DNA of 63,475 nt from Saprospirales bacterium (GCA_016703765.1 JADJBL010000023.1:1-63475); one strand, 5' to 3'. Shown: positions 43,917 to 53,429, numbered from the stretch's first letter. Notes: generated from the letters alone by a model not told the origin. Translations and numbers: made by a program.

Positions 43917-44459
43917 TTACATTTCTTCCCCCATCATCAACCCGATCAATACTATTGCCCACAAAAAGCCGCCAATGACAAGGAGTATGATCTGCCTGGT
44001 GCTAAAACCTTCCTGTTCTTCGTCAAAATAGGTCTCCGAATTTACAAGCGCACGGTTTAGCGCGCTAAAAGGCGGGATCAGAAAGGCAAAGCCAAAAAAA
44101 GAGATCAACCAGTACGGATCGGGCAGCCGGCCCAATAAGCCAAAAATAAAAAAACCGACAAAAAGCGCCCCCGAAGAATAGCTTTCGGTATGTCCTTCCT
44201 TTTGGGCAAATTCCTTAATTGTCTGAAATAAGGAATACAGAAATAAAATCGAGAAAATGCTCTCATGGCCGGCATGATGTCCAAATTGTCTTCCTTTTTA
44301 AAAAACCGCCATGCCTTGTAGATCCACCAAAAATTCATACATTCCAAAGGATGCAATAGACAGGAGAATGAATTTATTGGTACTGACGATGTTATACTCT
44401 TCGACATAACTCCTCTTCTCCATCTCTTCCTCATCCAGGATATGGTTCTGATCGTCCAT
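43917..44459 (-). pseudogene. small membrane protein, frameshifted at least twice
   Basis: From ATG 44459 the frame reads MDDQNHILDEEEMEKRSY ... FILLSIASFGMYEF, breaks at a run of five A on the plus strand (44329-44333) and continues in the next frame as FWWIYKAWRFFKKEDNLDI; a second break near 44250 leads into PDPYWLISFFGFAFLIPP and ILLVIGGFLWAIVLIGLM, ending 43917. The intact protein of about 180 residues would have three or four membrane helices. The FWWIYK motif recalls small DUF4234-like proteins. It converges on the PIN gene with 4 bases between the stops. Confidence 0.5.
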
Positions 44460-44490
44460 GGATGTGATTTTTAGAAAATTACAAAAAAAG

Positions 44491-46216
44491 TCATTCCCTC
44501 TTCCCCACCACCCTTTCCTTATCCCCTTTCTTCACCTCTTTTACGAAATTTCTGAATGCGGCATAATCCGAAGCGGGGTAAACGCCTTTGTAGAGCGCAA
44601 AGCTGCGCAGCAAGAGCAAAGACCCGTCTTCCATGACCAACACCTCGCGCCGGTATTTCCCGAAGGGCGTATCCAAATCCACGGTGGAGGGGATGCTTTC
44701 GGGCGCGTAGCCGGAGGGAAGCTCCAGGATGATGCTGTCGTGCTCGGTATATGGATGATCTATCTCGATGGGCGCGTGGGGCGGCTAAATGGGTTTTCGC
44801 CGAAACTCCCCAGGGGGATGGGGGAAAGATACAACAGGGGGGCATCCTCCAACTCCTTGCTGGTTATCAGTTCGTAGCGTATCTCGCCGTTTTTGCTCTC
44901 TTCATTCACCTCGAAGCCGCTCGGGGACCAGTCCTCCAAATCGCGGGTGAGGCTTTTGGCAAAGGCCTCCTCCCCTTCCGTCCGGTACTGGCTTAGGCTT
45001 GCATAGCCTGCAAGGCCTTTTTCCTGCACCTGGATATGGTTTTTCAGGCTGTCGTTTTCCAGGGAGTAGTGAATGGAAACGACCTGCGTCGAGAAGGCCG
45101 AGGATTTCATTTCCACCAGTCTCCCGTGGACCCGACCATCCAGCCGGAGCCGTTCAGGCAGCGCGGGGCAGCATCCCAGGGCAAGTCTTCCGTGCGTCCG
45201 CGAAGTAGTCCCTTCCCGTCGATCCTCACCAGGGCCACCACGTAATTGATCCTTTGGAAACTGGGGTAATCCGGGTGCATCACTCCGGAGCCCCGGGTGC
45301 TCAGCACCACGGGATAGGCGTTCAGCCCCAGGGCCGAAAATCCGGCGACGAGCGATAAATTAATATCCGCCGCGCTTCCGCTTATGTTTCTAAAGGCATT
45401 ATTGCCGGCGCTATGGCTGTAAAAACCAATCTCTCCATTCCACACAAAGTGCTCCTGGGTCATGAGCATCTTCCGGCAATGTAGCTCGACCGAGCCCTTG
45501 TCTTGCATACCAGACATATTCATCGAATGGCCCGACTCGTTTTCCATTTCCACTTTCGTGCCCAATTGGATCACCTTGGTAGTTAAACTGCACCGGGATA
45601 ATGCATTACCGGAGGGAAAACACGACGGGGATTTTCGTCCCGAAACTCCCAGGCGACAGGTTGAGCAGGAAACCGACATGATCCGGTATAATCGACCACC
45701 GTCCCTCCTGCACATCTGGACCAAGGAAGCTCAACTTCGATCCAACGTCGTTGACGTGGCTTCAAAAACTTGCCCAGCGATTTTCTGCGCTTTTCCGCCT
45801 ACGAGGTTAAGTGGAGTACCCCTTCAGGAATTCGAGGGTTTGCCAGGTTCGCACCCACCGGGCCAGGCCAGCGGTTTTGACGTTGGCTTCCTCTTTGCCC
45901 CTCGGGGCCGAGTGATCTGATGCGTTCAGTCACATCGAGCAGGAAATTTCCGCCTTGGTATTGATAAACCGGGCTGATGTAACCGGTTCCAGGCGAGGCC
46001 TTACGGCCTGTGCGTTAAGGCAATACCGCAGCTTTGCATGTTCAATTCTTCGGGAGAAACGACTCCAAATTCGATGGAGCGGGGTTTGTGCCGGGAGGAG
46101 CACGGTGGATAGGGAAAGAAGAGGATCCCTAATAGCGGTTTTGGCTGGTGTTTTGGGTTGGGGTTTTTCGGTAAATTACAGGGGTATAATTTAGGGAGGG
46201 GGGTGAAAAGTTCCAT
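44491..46216 (-). pseudogene. transglutaminase-like (DUF3857-type) exported protein, multiply frameshifted
   Basis: Pieces in order on the minus strand: PRSIEFGVVSPEELNMQ near 46075 (the usual N-terminus of these proteins), KVEMENESGHSMNM near 45530, AADINLSLVAGFSALGLNAY and VVLSTRGSGVMHPDYPSF near 45300-45370 (transglutaminase-like fold), SLENDSLKNHIQVQEKGLAG near 45020 and a C-terminal tail to 44491 (DLDTPFGKYRREVLVMEDG). At least five frame changes are needed. The original protein of about 560 residues is typical of Bacteroidota periplasmic transglutaminase-like proteins. Either a decayed gene or poor sequence; the order is too regular for chance. Confidence 0.6.
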
Positions 46217-46254
46217 GGATAAGCAAAAATAATATGGATGGAGAGCGCCTTTTT

Positions 46255-46536
46255 TTACGGATTCAATTTGTCGATCAAAAAATCGATATCTGAAGTATAG
46301 TAACCAACTCCGGGGTTCTTGGCCATTCCTATATAGGGTGGCGTGTATATATTCGGAATTTTGTAATTAAAATTCACCCTGAGATGTTCTCTGCTTGTTG
46401 TTTTCAGGGCGTTCGCATGGTTGGGATGGTGGTTTAATTGCGGTAACGTAAAAGGAGGAGAATCGTTTGGGTTATCAGAAATAATTAAAAAGGGCGGCGG
46501 GTTGAATTTAGTTTTATGGGTGAATTCAGTCCAGTG
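46255..46536 (-). pseudogene. C-terminal coding remnant following the amidase
   Basis: A 93-codon frame without start, directly after a TAG, runs to 46255. It reads like protein (FNPPPFLIISDNPNDSPPF; ANALKTTSREHLRVNFNY; IYTPPYIGMAKNPGVGYYT; SDIDFLIDKLNP). It begins 6 bases past the amidase stop in another frame, so it may be the natural continuation of that gene after a frameshift, or the end of another lost gene. No family recognised. Confidence 0.4.
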
Positions 46537-46542
46537 CTATGG

Positions 46543-47124
46543 TTACAATTTCATTATTTCTTTAGCAGCCTTCGCATCCTTGTAATTGCCATCCTTAAAA
46601 TTTTTAGCATGGCCGTTCAGTTTATCGATAAATTTTTCAGTGAGCCTACTCTTATCCCGGTCATAACCAAGCCCAAGGCCTTCGGTAAATTTCTTTGGAG
46701 ACATAAGGCCATGTATTACGACAGCTTCGTCGCCAAGCTTGAATTTTATTTTTAAGGCTTCCACCAGCTGGGATACAGCTTTTAATTGCTCGGGAGAAGG
46801 GGTTTCAAACAGCCCTGTTTCCGGGTCGTATTTGCCAACAACTTCAATGCCCATGGACTCGGTACTGGTAAAATTATTCCCCGTAGTATCAAAATCCTTT
46901 AAATACGAGAATTCAAACCTATATTTGGGGGCGGTCCCACCTACGTGACTTGCACCTTTATCCCAATCCATAATACGTTGGATCGACCCATCTTTTTCGA
47001 TGACAAAGTGAACTCCTTTGCCTCCATTGACCATTCCTGAAATTGCAGACTTTGCGTCACCTGAATCTGTGCGGTGCAATACGATTGTCTTGACATTCTT
47101 CAATGGAAAGGTATCTATACCCAT
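46543..47124 (-). CDS. N-acetylmuramoyl-L-alanine amidase (Amidase_2/PGRP fold)
   Basis: 193 residues from ATG 47124; a GTG at 47166 would add 14 residues but lies in a repeated sequence shared with 51900. Family motifs are VKTIVLHRTDSG (zinc His), GVHFVIEKDGSIQRIMDW, SMGIEVVGKYDP and EAVVIHGLMSPKKFTEG. Amidase_2 enzymes cut the amide between MurNAc and the stem peptide. No signal peptide is seen, which is odd for a cell-wall enzyme and could fit an effector delivered by another system. It follows the double-EAD lipoprotein by 90 bases (48 if GTG is used). Confidence 0.8.
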   Translation of the reverse strand: MGIDTFPLKNVKTIVLHRTDSGDAKSAISGMVNGGKGVHFVIEKDGSIQRIMDWDKGASHVGGTAPKYRFEFSYLKDFDTTGNNFTSTESMGIEVVGKYDPETGLFETPSPEQLKAVSQLVEALKIKFKLGDEAVVIHGLMSPKKFTEGLGLGYDRDKSRLTEKFIDKLNGHAKNFKDGNYKDAKAAKEIMKL

Positions 47125-47151
47125 CACGAAGTGGTTTGGGCTAAATGAATT

Positions 47152-47166
47152 GTAACTATTTAGCAC
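47152..47166. repeat. 15-base repeat GTAACTATTTAGCAC, copy 1
   Basis: This copy lies between the EAD11-like lipoprotein gene and the amidase. Identical sequence occurs at 51886-51900 and a one-base variant in both arms of a hairpin at 49096-49131, always within about 50 bases before a gene on the minus strand. Confidence 0.6.
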
Positions 47167-47214
47167 GGGATTGAAATTCTACTTCCATGTGATTAAACAT
47201 GTCCTTTTCGTGAT

Positions 47215-47793
47215 TTATTCTGCCAATTCAAGGATAACAAACTTTATCTTTAATTTCTCCCGGCTCCATTCCGCTTCGGTAACAAGCCCTTGCTGGAAGT
47301 ATTTCTCCGTTGAATGCAAGCGCGCTAGTTGCAGGGTGGCATCTTTCTCAAAGGCTGGAAGGAGCATTTGAAGCGCTGCCTCCAGTTCTCCCTCTTCCGC
47401 CAGTTTGCGCACCTGATCTTTGGGGACACCAGCAGCATTGCCTGCGTCCGTTTCTCCAGGGGTGTACTCCAGAATTGCATAATGAATCCGTGCCAGGGTA
47501 ATGGCATGATCTTCAAAGCTGATCAGCCCCATAGAAAAATCCTTGTGCGCCCTCTGAAATTGGTCTCTGAAAAGCGGTACATCCTGATGGCCGGTTTTCT
47601 CCAGCAGTGCCAAAGCCTCTGTGGTGTTGCCGTTCCTGACTTGGAGATATATCTGCTCCCTCAGCGGCGGAATGGTATCTGTTATTGTCGCCCGACCTTG
47701 TCGGGATGCGGGCTGTTGGGCATAATGACCGCAGGATATACAAATGAATGAAAGCAGCAGTAGTGTTAGTATCGGCAAGATTCGAATATTCAT
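47215..47793 (-). CDS. lipoprotein made of two EAD11-like repeats
   Basis: 192 residues. Signal II peptide ILPILTLLLLSFICISC with the acylated Cys at 21. Two related helical modules follow: residues about 44-112 (REQIYLQVRNGNTTEALALL, then FRDQFQRAHKDFSMGLISFE and LARIHYAILEY) and about 130-192 (QVRKLAEEGELEAALQMLL, ATLQLARLHSTEKYFQQGLV and KLKIKFVILELAE). Each module follows the EAD11 plan: G-x-T/L-EAL helix, long helix with a short GLI/GLV turn, and a final hydrophobic helix. EADs are cytoplasmic recruitment domains, so an exported tandem copy is unusual. A near copy, broken, lies at 51949. Families other than EAD11 with the same heptads cannot be excluded. Confidence 0.7.
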   Translation of the reverse strand: MNIRILPILTLLLLSFICISCGHYAQQPASRQGRATITDTIPPLREQIYLQVRNGNTTEALALLEKTGHQDVPLFRDQFQRAHKDFSMGLISFEDHAITLARIHYAILEYTPGETDAGNAAGVPKDQVRKLAEEGELEAALQMLLPAFEKDATLQLARLHSTEKYFQQGLVTEAEWSREKLKIKFVILELAE

Positions 47794-47894
47794 GATGCAC
47801 GATTTTTGTTGTTGTTTTGCGGGCAATAGGCCAAAGCAGTGGATTCATCTACCCCTAAATCTAAGATATGCTTTTTTTCAATATCAATAGGGCC

Positions 47895-47963
47895 CTAAAT
47901 ACTTACATTCGTCTTTTGCAATTTGCGCAGCCGCTTCCGGGTATCTTCATCCAGCTGAACCAT
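47895..47963 (-). other. short coding-like remnant in a 350-base spacer
   Basis: A 22-codon frame MVQLDEDTRKRLRKLQKTNV looks protein-like but is too short to assign; it could be the debris of a lost gene. The rest of 47794-48094 shows no gene. A stretch near 47980-48020 (TGAAATTTTA ... AACCTCTTTCTA) recurs near 56985-57020. Confidence 0.25.
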
Positions 47964-48094
47964 GAATCAAGTATATGAAATTTTATAACACACCCGCAAA
48001 CCTCTTTCTACTGACTATACATCATTTCGGGTTTTGGATACCCGATGAGTTTTTGTTTATAACCGCGTCACGTGTTAGGTAATCAATAGTAATA

Positions 48095-48128
48095 AAAAAA
48101 GTCCGTCAATTTAATGACGGACTTTTTT
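48095..48128 (-). terminator. strong hairpin terminator after the serpin-like gene
   Basis: AAAAAAGTCCGTCA at 48095-48108 pairs without a mismatch with TGACGGACTTTTTT at 48115-48128 across ATTTAA. A GC core flanked by A and T tracts makes it functional in both directions. It starts 18 bases after the serpin stop. Confidence 0.85.
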
Positions 48129-48146
48129 AGATGTCGGGTTCATGCC

Positions 48147-49082
48147 TTACCACGAAATATTGGGCCTTTTCATGCCGTCATATCCGACATGAGCGGCGAA
48201 GTAGATCTCGCCGTCAGTTTTACCCATGACGAATACCACGAATGGCCGGTCGATGGTGAAGTCTTTGCCGTGGGACATGCCGCGGTCTGCCCCAACGGAG
48301 GCCGAAGATTTTGCCAAAAAACCCACGTTGTCCATTTTAAAGATATTGTGGAATTTGGCTTGGCTGATGATTGCCGGCAGGCCGTCTGTACCGATGGTCT
48401 GGGCACCTTTGAGCCATTCCAGGTCACCACAATCCGACAGGTCAATCATCGGCACTCTGAACGAAGAAAACTCCAAATTTGTTTCCCTCAGGCTCTGGAG
48501 CACCTGGTTTACATGTTCATAGAGGGCAAACGAATCGCCGATGGGTCGATCCATCATGTAGAAACCAAGGTCATAATTTTCGGTTTCCATGGTGACAAAA
48601 ATCTCTTCATCAACGATGTTGGATAACAGGAACTTCACATTTGTAGTTCCCATTGCGTGAACTTTGTGCAATGAAGCAGATACACTCTGACCGTTCTTGG
48701 TGTTCTGAAAAATTTCCTGACCGGCAATTTTGAACTTCTCCATGAGCGCTATGACAGCTGCCGCATAGAGGGAAGACGGATCATCTGTTTCTTTTAGCAG
48801 CGACCCTTCCATTCCTTCGTTCTTCAGGAATTGATTTACCGGTATGACGGTTCCTTTCGAGGCGCTCATTTTGACATTACCTCCCGATAGGATTATTCCT
48901 CTAACGATGCGACGATAGGTGTAGAAATTCTCAGGGAAAAAACCGGAGTTTGTTCTGAATATCCAATTGGCTTCTTCATCAATCTCTTCAAGTAACCCTA
49001 AGGCCATCAAAGCAGCCGCGGGGGTCAGAAAACATGCAGTGTTACTTTTCACTGTTTGCAGGGAAGGGGAAGTTGTGATCAT
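48147..49082 (-). CDS. serpin-family protein lacking the usual N-terminus
   Basis: 311 residues against about 370-400 in normal serpins. The C-terminal half is convincing: SSFRVPMIDLSDCGDL, GLPAIISQAKFHNIFKMDN, and IDRPFVVFVMGKTDGEIYFA matching the serpin signature F-x-x-D-R-P-F. The reactive loop would be near residue 265-285 (LAKSSASVGADRGMSHGKD). The start FLTPAAALMALGLL resembles helix hB (the NxxxSPxS...A motif region). No signal peptide. Serpins trap serine or cysteine proteases; a cytoplasmic one near caspase-fold proteases is suggestive, but no interaction can be read from sequence. Confidence 0.6.
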   Translation of the reverse strand: MITTSPSLQTVKSNTACFLTPAAALMALGLLEEIDEEANWIFRTNSGFFPENFYTYRRIVRGIILSGGNVKMSASKGTVIPVNQFLKNEGMEGSLLKETDDPSSLYAAAVIALMEKFKIAGQEIFQNTKNGQSVSASLHKVHAMGTTNVKFLLSNIVDEEIFVTMETENYDLGFYMMDRPIGDSFALYEHVNQVLQSLRETNLEFSSFRVPMIDLSDCGDLEWLKGAQTIGTDGLPAIISQAKFHNIFKMDNVGFLAKSSASVGADRGMSHGKDFTIDRPFVVFVMGKTDGEIYFAAHVGYDGMKRPNISW

Positions 49083-49095
49083 CTTTTACTGTTTT

Positions 49096-49131
49096 GTAAC
49101 TATTCAGCACGCATGGGTGCTGAATAGTTAC
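49096..49131. repeat. perfect hairpin of the 15-base repeat before the serpin-like gene
   Basis: GTAACTATTCAGCAC (49096-49110) and its exact reverse complement (49117-49131) surround a six-base loop GCATGG. The left arm ends 13 bases above the serpin ATG region. It is the inverted double form of the motif at 47152-47166 and 51886-51900. Confidence 0.7.
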
Positions 49132-49161
49132 TTTGAAAATTTAAAAAATCCGGGGCCTCCA

Positions 49162-49202
49162 AACCGCCCCGGGCCCAAAAACGGGTTTTAAGCGCTATTC
49201 AT
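49162..49202. repeat. dispersed repeat, copy 1 (AACCGCCCCGG ... AGCGCTATTCAT)
   Basis: About 41 bases identical to 57031-57070 except two changes, including ACGGGTTTTAAGCGCTATTC. Each copy lies in a spacer downstream of a T9SS-type or TPR-CHAT gene. The spacer 49203-49425 shows no recognisable gene; a 61-codon frame there is not supported. Confidence 0.6.
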
Positions 49203-49425
49203 AAATCGCCATATCCCCACGTGCTTATTTGCCGAATTTCAAGCAAAACGCTGTCGGTCAGGTTGGCAATCCATTGCGTACAGAATGTAGTACATGTTTG
49301 GGATATACCCAGGATATTTCCGAGCATCTGATTGCCTACTGGCTACTGCGCATACTGACTTTACAAGAAACATACTTCCCAGAACGGGAGTAGCTGACTG
49401 TCGAAGTAGGTAACCTGCCAACAAA

Positions 49426-51861
49426 TTATTGTTTTACCCATTTTTCTACTGCTAGCACCTCTTTATTTTTTCCTTTGAGCAACAGCAAATAAATAGCCGG
49501 TGGAAAATGTCCGACAGGTAGAACCAATTCACTTTGAAAAGCTGCCACCGGTATTTGAGTCAAAACCTTACCCTGCATATCACTAACCTCAATAGTGCCT
49601 TCCTGACGCATATCGGGTATGTTTATATAGAGTTGGTTTTGAGCCGGGTTGGGGTAGAGGTGAATTGCAACGAAATTACCGGTTTCAGATACCTGCTCAA
49701 CAGATACAGGAAGATTTGGGCAATCACAACAATTAGGATCTTGAGGATAATAATAGAGTTCGTTGTTGCATGGATTATAGGAAACTGCCATTGGGCAGCC
49801 GGTATCTAAAAAGTCAACTATTCGGGTAATAATCCAATCGCAACGTAAATCATCTCCCACTTGGTCTATAAACCCAAACTGATTACTTAAACCAACCGTA
49901 TTTAACGCAGGGCATCCGCTTTGACCCAAACCCGAATTTTCATAAAAATACATGCTGCCACCTCCAATTGTTGACCAAAGTGGATCGGAGATCAGGAGGT
50001 CTAAGCCATTCTGACAATCAGCATCATACAATTCGGGACAAGGCCAACTACCCCCGTTTTCGGGAATAAGAAGGCACCCGAGTGCAATAGAATAAGGAGA
50101 GGAGAAGAGGTTGGATCATATTCAAAATATTGGGTTCCTCCAAACGGTCCTTGATCACTAATTAACAGGTCGGGGTATTTGTCGGTATTCAAATCGCCTA
50201 TTTCTATAAGTTGTTGGCTGTGGTACGATCCTCCCGGTATTGTTGTTGACAGTAGTTGAGTGATGGTGAAAGTGCCGGGAAGCAGATTATCATTAAAATA
50301 AAGCCGTATTTCCCTGTGTTTCGGGGAAGTCTCCCGATGAATGATTAAGTCATTATCCCCGTCTTTATCCCAATCATACAATCTGAACGAATTACAGCCA
50401 TTACCAAACCCGCAGACCAGGAACCGAAACTGGCCCAAGAAAACAGGATTTTTTCCCGTAACCGGCAGTATTTTCTTTAACGGTTAATGTTTTGTTGTTG
50501 CCAGTGGAGTAAAGTATATCAATGTCGCCGTCGTTGTCTATATCCCCAAACCCTTTATCGAGATTCGATATTCCTCCGCTTACGATATCAGCTTTATCTG
50601 TAGCAGTGAATACTGCCGATACTGAATTTAGGGGAGGATTTACACTTAGCGGCATGCAGGGGTTTACTTTGCCGGAAATGAGTTAGGCAGCCCCAAATTA
50701 GAAGATGAGCCTGGCAGCTAGGTTTACCATATTCAAAACAAAATTTCCGGTTCCTCCTATATTAGGATCAACAATTGCTGCAAGCGAAGCAGCACCCGGT
50801 TTTGCAATGAGTATCATTTGATTATTGGGTGAAAGTTGTAGCGCACCACAAGGATATGACCCGAATGGTACAGCAGGAATAAAGCCGATATTTACAGGGG
50901 AAGGGCTTGCAACAGTTAAGTTAACCTGATAGATGATGCCTGTTATCCCGCTGCTAAAGCTGCCAATGTGGTCATAATATAGTTGTTTGCTGTCGGGCGA
51001 AAATTCAACACCGTAATAGGCTTCGTTTGGGTTAGGGTTTGGAGGAATGGTATAAGGGTTGCTTATTGTACCGGTAGCGTTATTAAAGTCATATAACACT
51101 ACTGAGCCAATATTACTTACTGCCAATTTGCTCCCGTCAGAGAGGCTTTCATGTAATATCCCGCCCCAATATAGGGCCAATATTTTGTAACAGAGGCCAA
51201 TGTAATACCGGTGGGGGTAATACTATACGTGTAGAAGTTGTTTGTTCCTGCTTCTGTTGCAATAACCCAATAGTCAAGGCCATTTGCTTTTATTAGGGCG
51301 CATATTCTCTCTCCGGTAGGAGCTGAGCCGGCATTTGGCACAGGAATATTTTAAGAACCGGGTCAACAAATCCAAGTTCAGTTAACGGATCGTAGTATCC
51401 GTCAGAATCATCATCCATATTACCAATACTATAGTTAATGCCGTTGGTACCACTAACAAAATCAACCGAAAACACATAGTATTTGGTTTTTGAGCAGGGC
51501 ATTGGTACAATCAGGGCTGACTGAGTTGATGAACTGTGCCAAGCAGTCCGGTTCCGTTTGGCATAGGTCCGCCGCTTTTGTTCCAAACGGTTATTCCATC
51601 TGTATAGAAGAGAAGCCTCCCCATTCCATCTGAAATGGTTGCGCAGCCCTCACCTGTATTAAGACTTCCGATGCCTGGTGCAGGTGTTAGAGAATTAAAA
51701 TTCAAGCTACATAGGTTTCCAAAAAACCAATTATCTTTTTCTCCCTGAGCAAAAGAATTGGTAAAAACACACATTAAAAACAGAGCCAATAAGGCTGGAA
51801 ATCGCGATGAAACCAACGATTCATTTGAAGAAAAAATAGAGGGGAAAGTTATTTTTTTCAT
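49426..51861 (-). pseudogene. T9SS-secreted FG-GAP/PD40-type protein, multiply frameshifted
   Basis: Start at 51861 with signal peptide (FPALLALFLMCVFTNSFAQ) and the common Bacteroidota opening GEKDNWFFGNLCSLNFNSL ... GCATISDGMGRLLFYTDG. PD40-like propeller blades follow (YYGVEFSPDSKQLYYDHIGS; CGALQLSPNNQMILIAKPG), then FG-GAP/VCBS repeats (DIDNDGDIDILYSTG; YDWDKDGDNDLIIHRE; GDLNTDKYPDLLISDQG) and a T9SS sorting domain (LYPNPAQNQLYINIP ... AIYLLLLKGKNK) ending 49426. Six or so frame changes split it into seven pieces in the right order. The original of about 810 residues would be exported and surface bound. Confidence 0.7.
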
Positions 51862-51885
51862 AATGGTAAGGGTTAAAAAATTGTG

Positions 51886-51900
51886 GTAACTATTTAGCAC
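51886..51900. repeat. 15-base repeat GTAACTATTTAGCAC, copy 3
   Basis: Identical to 47152-47166. It stands between a copy of the EAD11-like lipoprotein gene and the secreted protein gene at 51861, in the same relative place as copy 1. Confidence 0.6.
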
Positions 51901-51948
51901 GGGATTGAAATCCTACTTCCACGTGATTAAGCATGTCCTTTTCGTGGT

Positions 51949-52454
51949 TTACTCGGCCAATTCAAGGATTGCAAACTTTATCTTTAATTTCTCCTGGCTC
52001 CATTCCGCTTCGGTAACAAGCCCTTGCTGGAAGTATTTCTCCGTTGAATGCAAGCGCGCTAGTTGCAGGGTGGCATCTTTCTCAAAGGCTGGAAGGAGCA
52101 TTTGAAGCGCTGCCTCCAGTTCTCCGTCTTCCGCCACTTTGCGCACCTGATCGTTGGGGACACCAGCAGCATTGCCTGCGGGCGTTTCTCCAGGGTGTAC
52201 TCCAGAATTGCATAATGAACCCGTGCGAGAGCAATGGCATGATCTTCGAAACTGACCAGTCCCATAGAAAAATCCTTGTCCGTTCTCTGAAATTGGTCTT
52301 TGAAAGCGGTACATCCTGATGGCCGGTTTTCTCCAGCAGTGCCAAAGCCTCTGTGGTGTTGCCGTTCCTGACTTGAAGATATATCTGCTCCCTCAGAGGC
52401 AGAATAGTATCTGTTGTTGTCGCCTGTACTTGTCGGGATGCGGGCTGTTGCGCA
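51949..52454 (-). pseudogene. second, truncated copy of the double-EAD11-like lipoprotein
   Basis: About 550 bases (51901-52454) repeat 47167-47720 with few changes. The lipoprotein signal is missing because similarity stops near 52454, and two single-base losses in homopolymers break the frame: GAAAGC instead of GAAAAGC near 52305, and CAGGGTG instead of CAGGGGTG near 52192. The second module survives (EDGELEAALQMLLPAFEKD ... WSQEKLKIKFAILELAE). It is probably a pseudogene left by a segmental duplication. Confidence 0.7.
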
Positions 52455-52493
52455 TCGCTTGTTACAGGTTATGGAACAAATTGCAAGTGAGCG

Positions 52494-53429
52494 TTAAGTT
52501 TTGGAATTGCCGATCATCAGCCACCAGGAGTGATCCACACGATAACTATCAAAGTCCCTCAGATAGGAGGAAGGCCCATTGAATAGCTTCCGGGCATTCC
52601 TGACCTCCCGCTCCAACTGCCGGCGCACATTTTTGCCTAACGCAAAATCAATAAATAATTGCGGAGGTTTGACTTGATGCGCTTCGAGATAATGCTCAAA
52701 ACCATCAGGAAAATAGAAAAGCCCATCTGATTTTTCATTCGAGCCGTTCATTTTTTTACAGACCCGACACTCGCTGAACCCCCGATAGTAGACCACAGTC
52801 TCTACTTGTTGTATATGGGCTATGACGGCTTGTTTTTCCTGCTCGTCCCATTTTGCATCCACCAGGGCTTTTGGCTTGCAGTAGTATGACTCATCTTCGC
52901 TATACCAATACCCGATTGCGAAGAAAGTTTTCGGTATGAGTTTTAAGTTTTTGCGCCAATGCCAAAAGAAAATGCCGGCTCCGATCATGCCCAACACGGG
53001 GATTGAAAGCACTGTTGCCCAATACCCGAAATTCGAGTATAGAAATGCTATAGGCCACCACACGCGCACTTGAGCCACAGCGCCTGTCTCCAAATCGTTC
53101 AAATCCCAGATAGTGATCAGACTTAAAAGTGGAAATACTCCCAGTGTAAGCCAAAAGAAGCCTTTATAAAAATTTGCCCGCTGTTCCACCGTAGCATTTG
53201 CCGTAGGGGCATACCATCCAGCGAAGGAAACCTTTTGTTCTTCGCCGGTTTTCTGGAATTGCTTAAACTTCCCGAATGCTATGAAACCGAAAACGAATGT
53301 CATTGGAATAACAAAAAAGTATTTGAAGTCATCATCGCTAGTTTCCATCAAAAACATAATGATGATGAAGAAAATGGCCGCCATGGCAAATAATATACCC
53401 TGAAAGGCCAGAAAGGTTCTTTTGTGCAT
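52494..53429 (-). CDS. membrane protein with C-terminal Cys-rich domain of unknown function
   Basis: 311 residues. Membrane segments near 8-30 (FQGILFAMAAIFFIIIMFL), 38-52, 95-115 (FFWLTLGVFPLLSLITIW) and 125-160. The soluble C-terminal third holds YYRGFSECRVCKKMNGSNEK, then DGLFYFPDGFEHYLEAH and PPQLFIDFALG. This G-x-x-x-C-R-x-C ... NGS ... W/F-P-x-G-x-x-H-Y-x-x-x-H set recurs in many uncharacterised bacterial proteins and could bind zinc through two Cys and two His. No neighbour suggests a role. Confidence 0.7.
   Translation of the reverse strand: MHKRTFLAFQGILFAMAAIFFIIIMFLMETSDDDFKYFFVIPMTFVFGFIAFGKFKQFQKTGEEQKVSFAGWYAPTANATVEQRANFYKGFFWLTLGVFPLLSLITIWDLNDLETGAVAQVRVWWPIAFLYSNFGYWATVLSIPVLGMIGAGIFFWHWRKNLKLIPKTFFAIGYWYSEDESYYCKPKALVDAKWDEQEKQAVIAHIQQVETVVYYRGFSECRVCKKMNGSNEKSDGLFYFPDGFEHYLEAHQVKPPQLFIDFALGKNVRRQLEREVRNARKLFNGPSSYLRDFDSYRVDHSWWLMIGNSKT

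Noticed and set aside
49239..49424. 61-codon minus-strand frame in the spacer after the secreted protein
   Set aside because: No start context, no family, irregular composition; not enough to call a gene.
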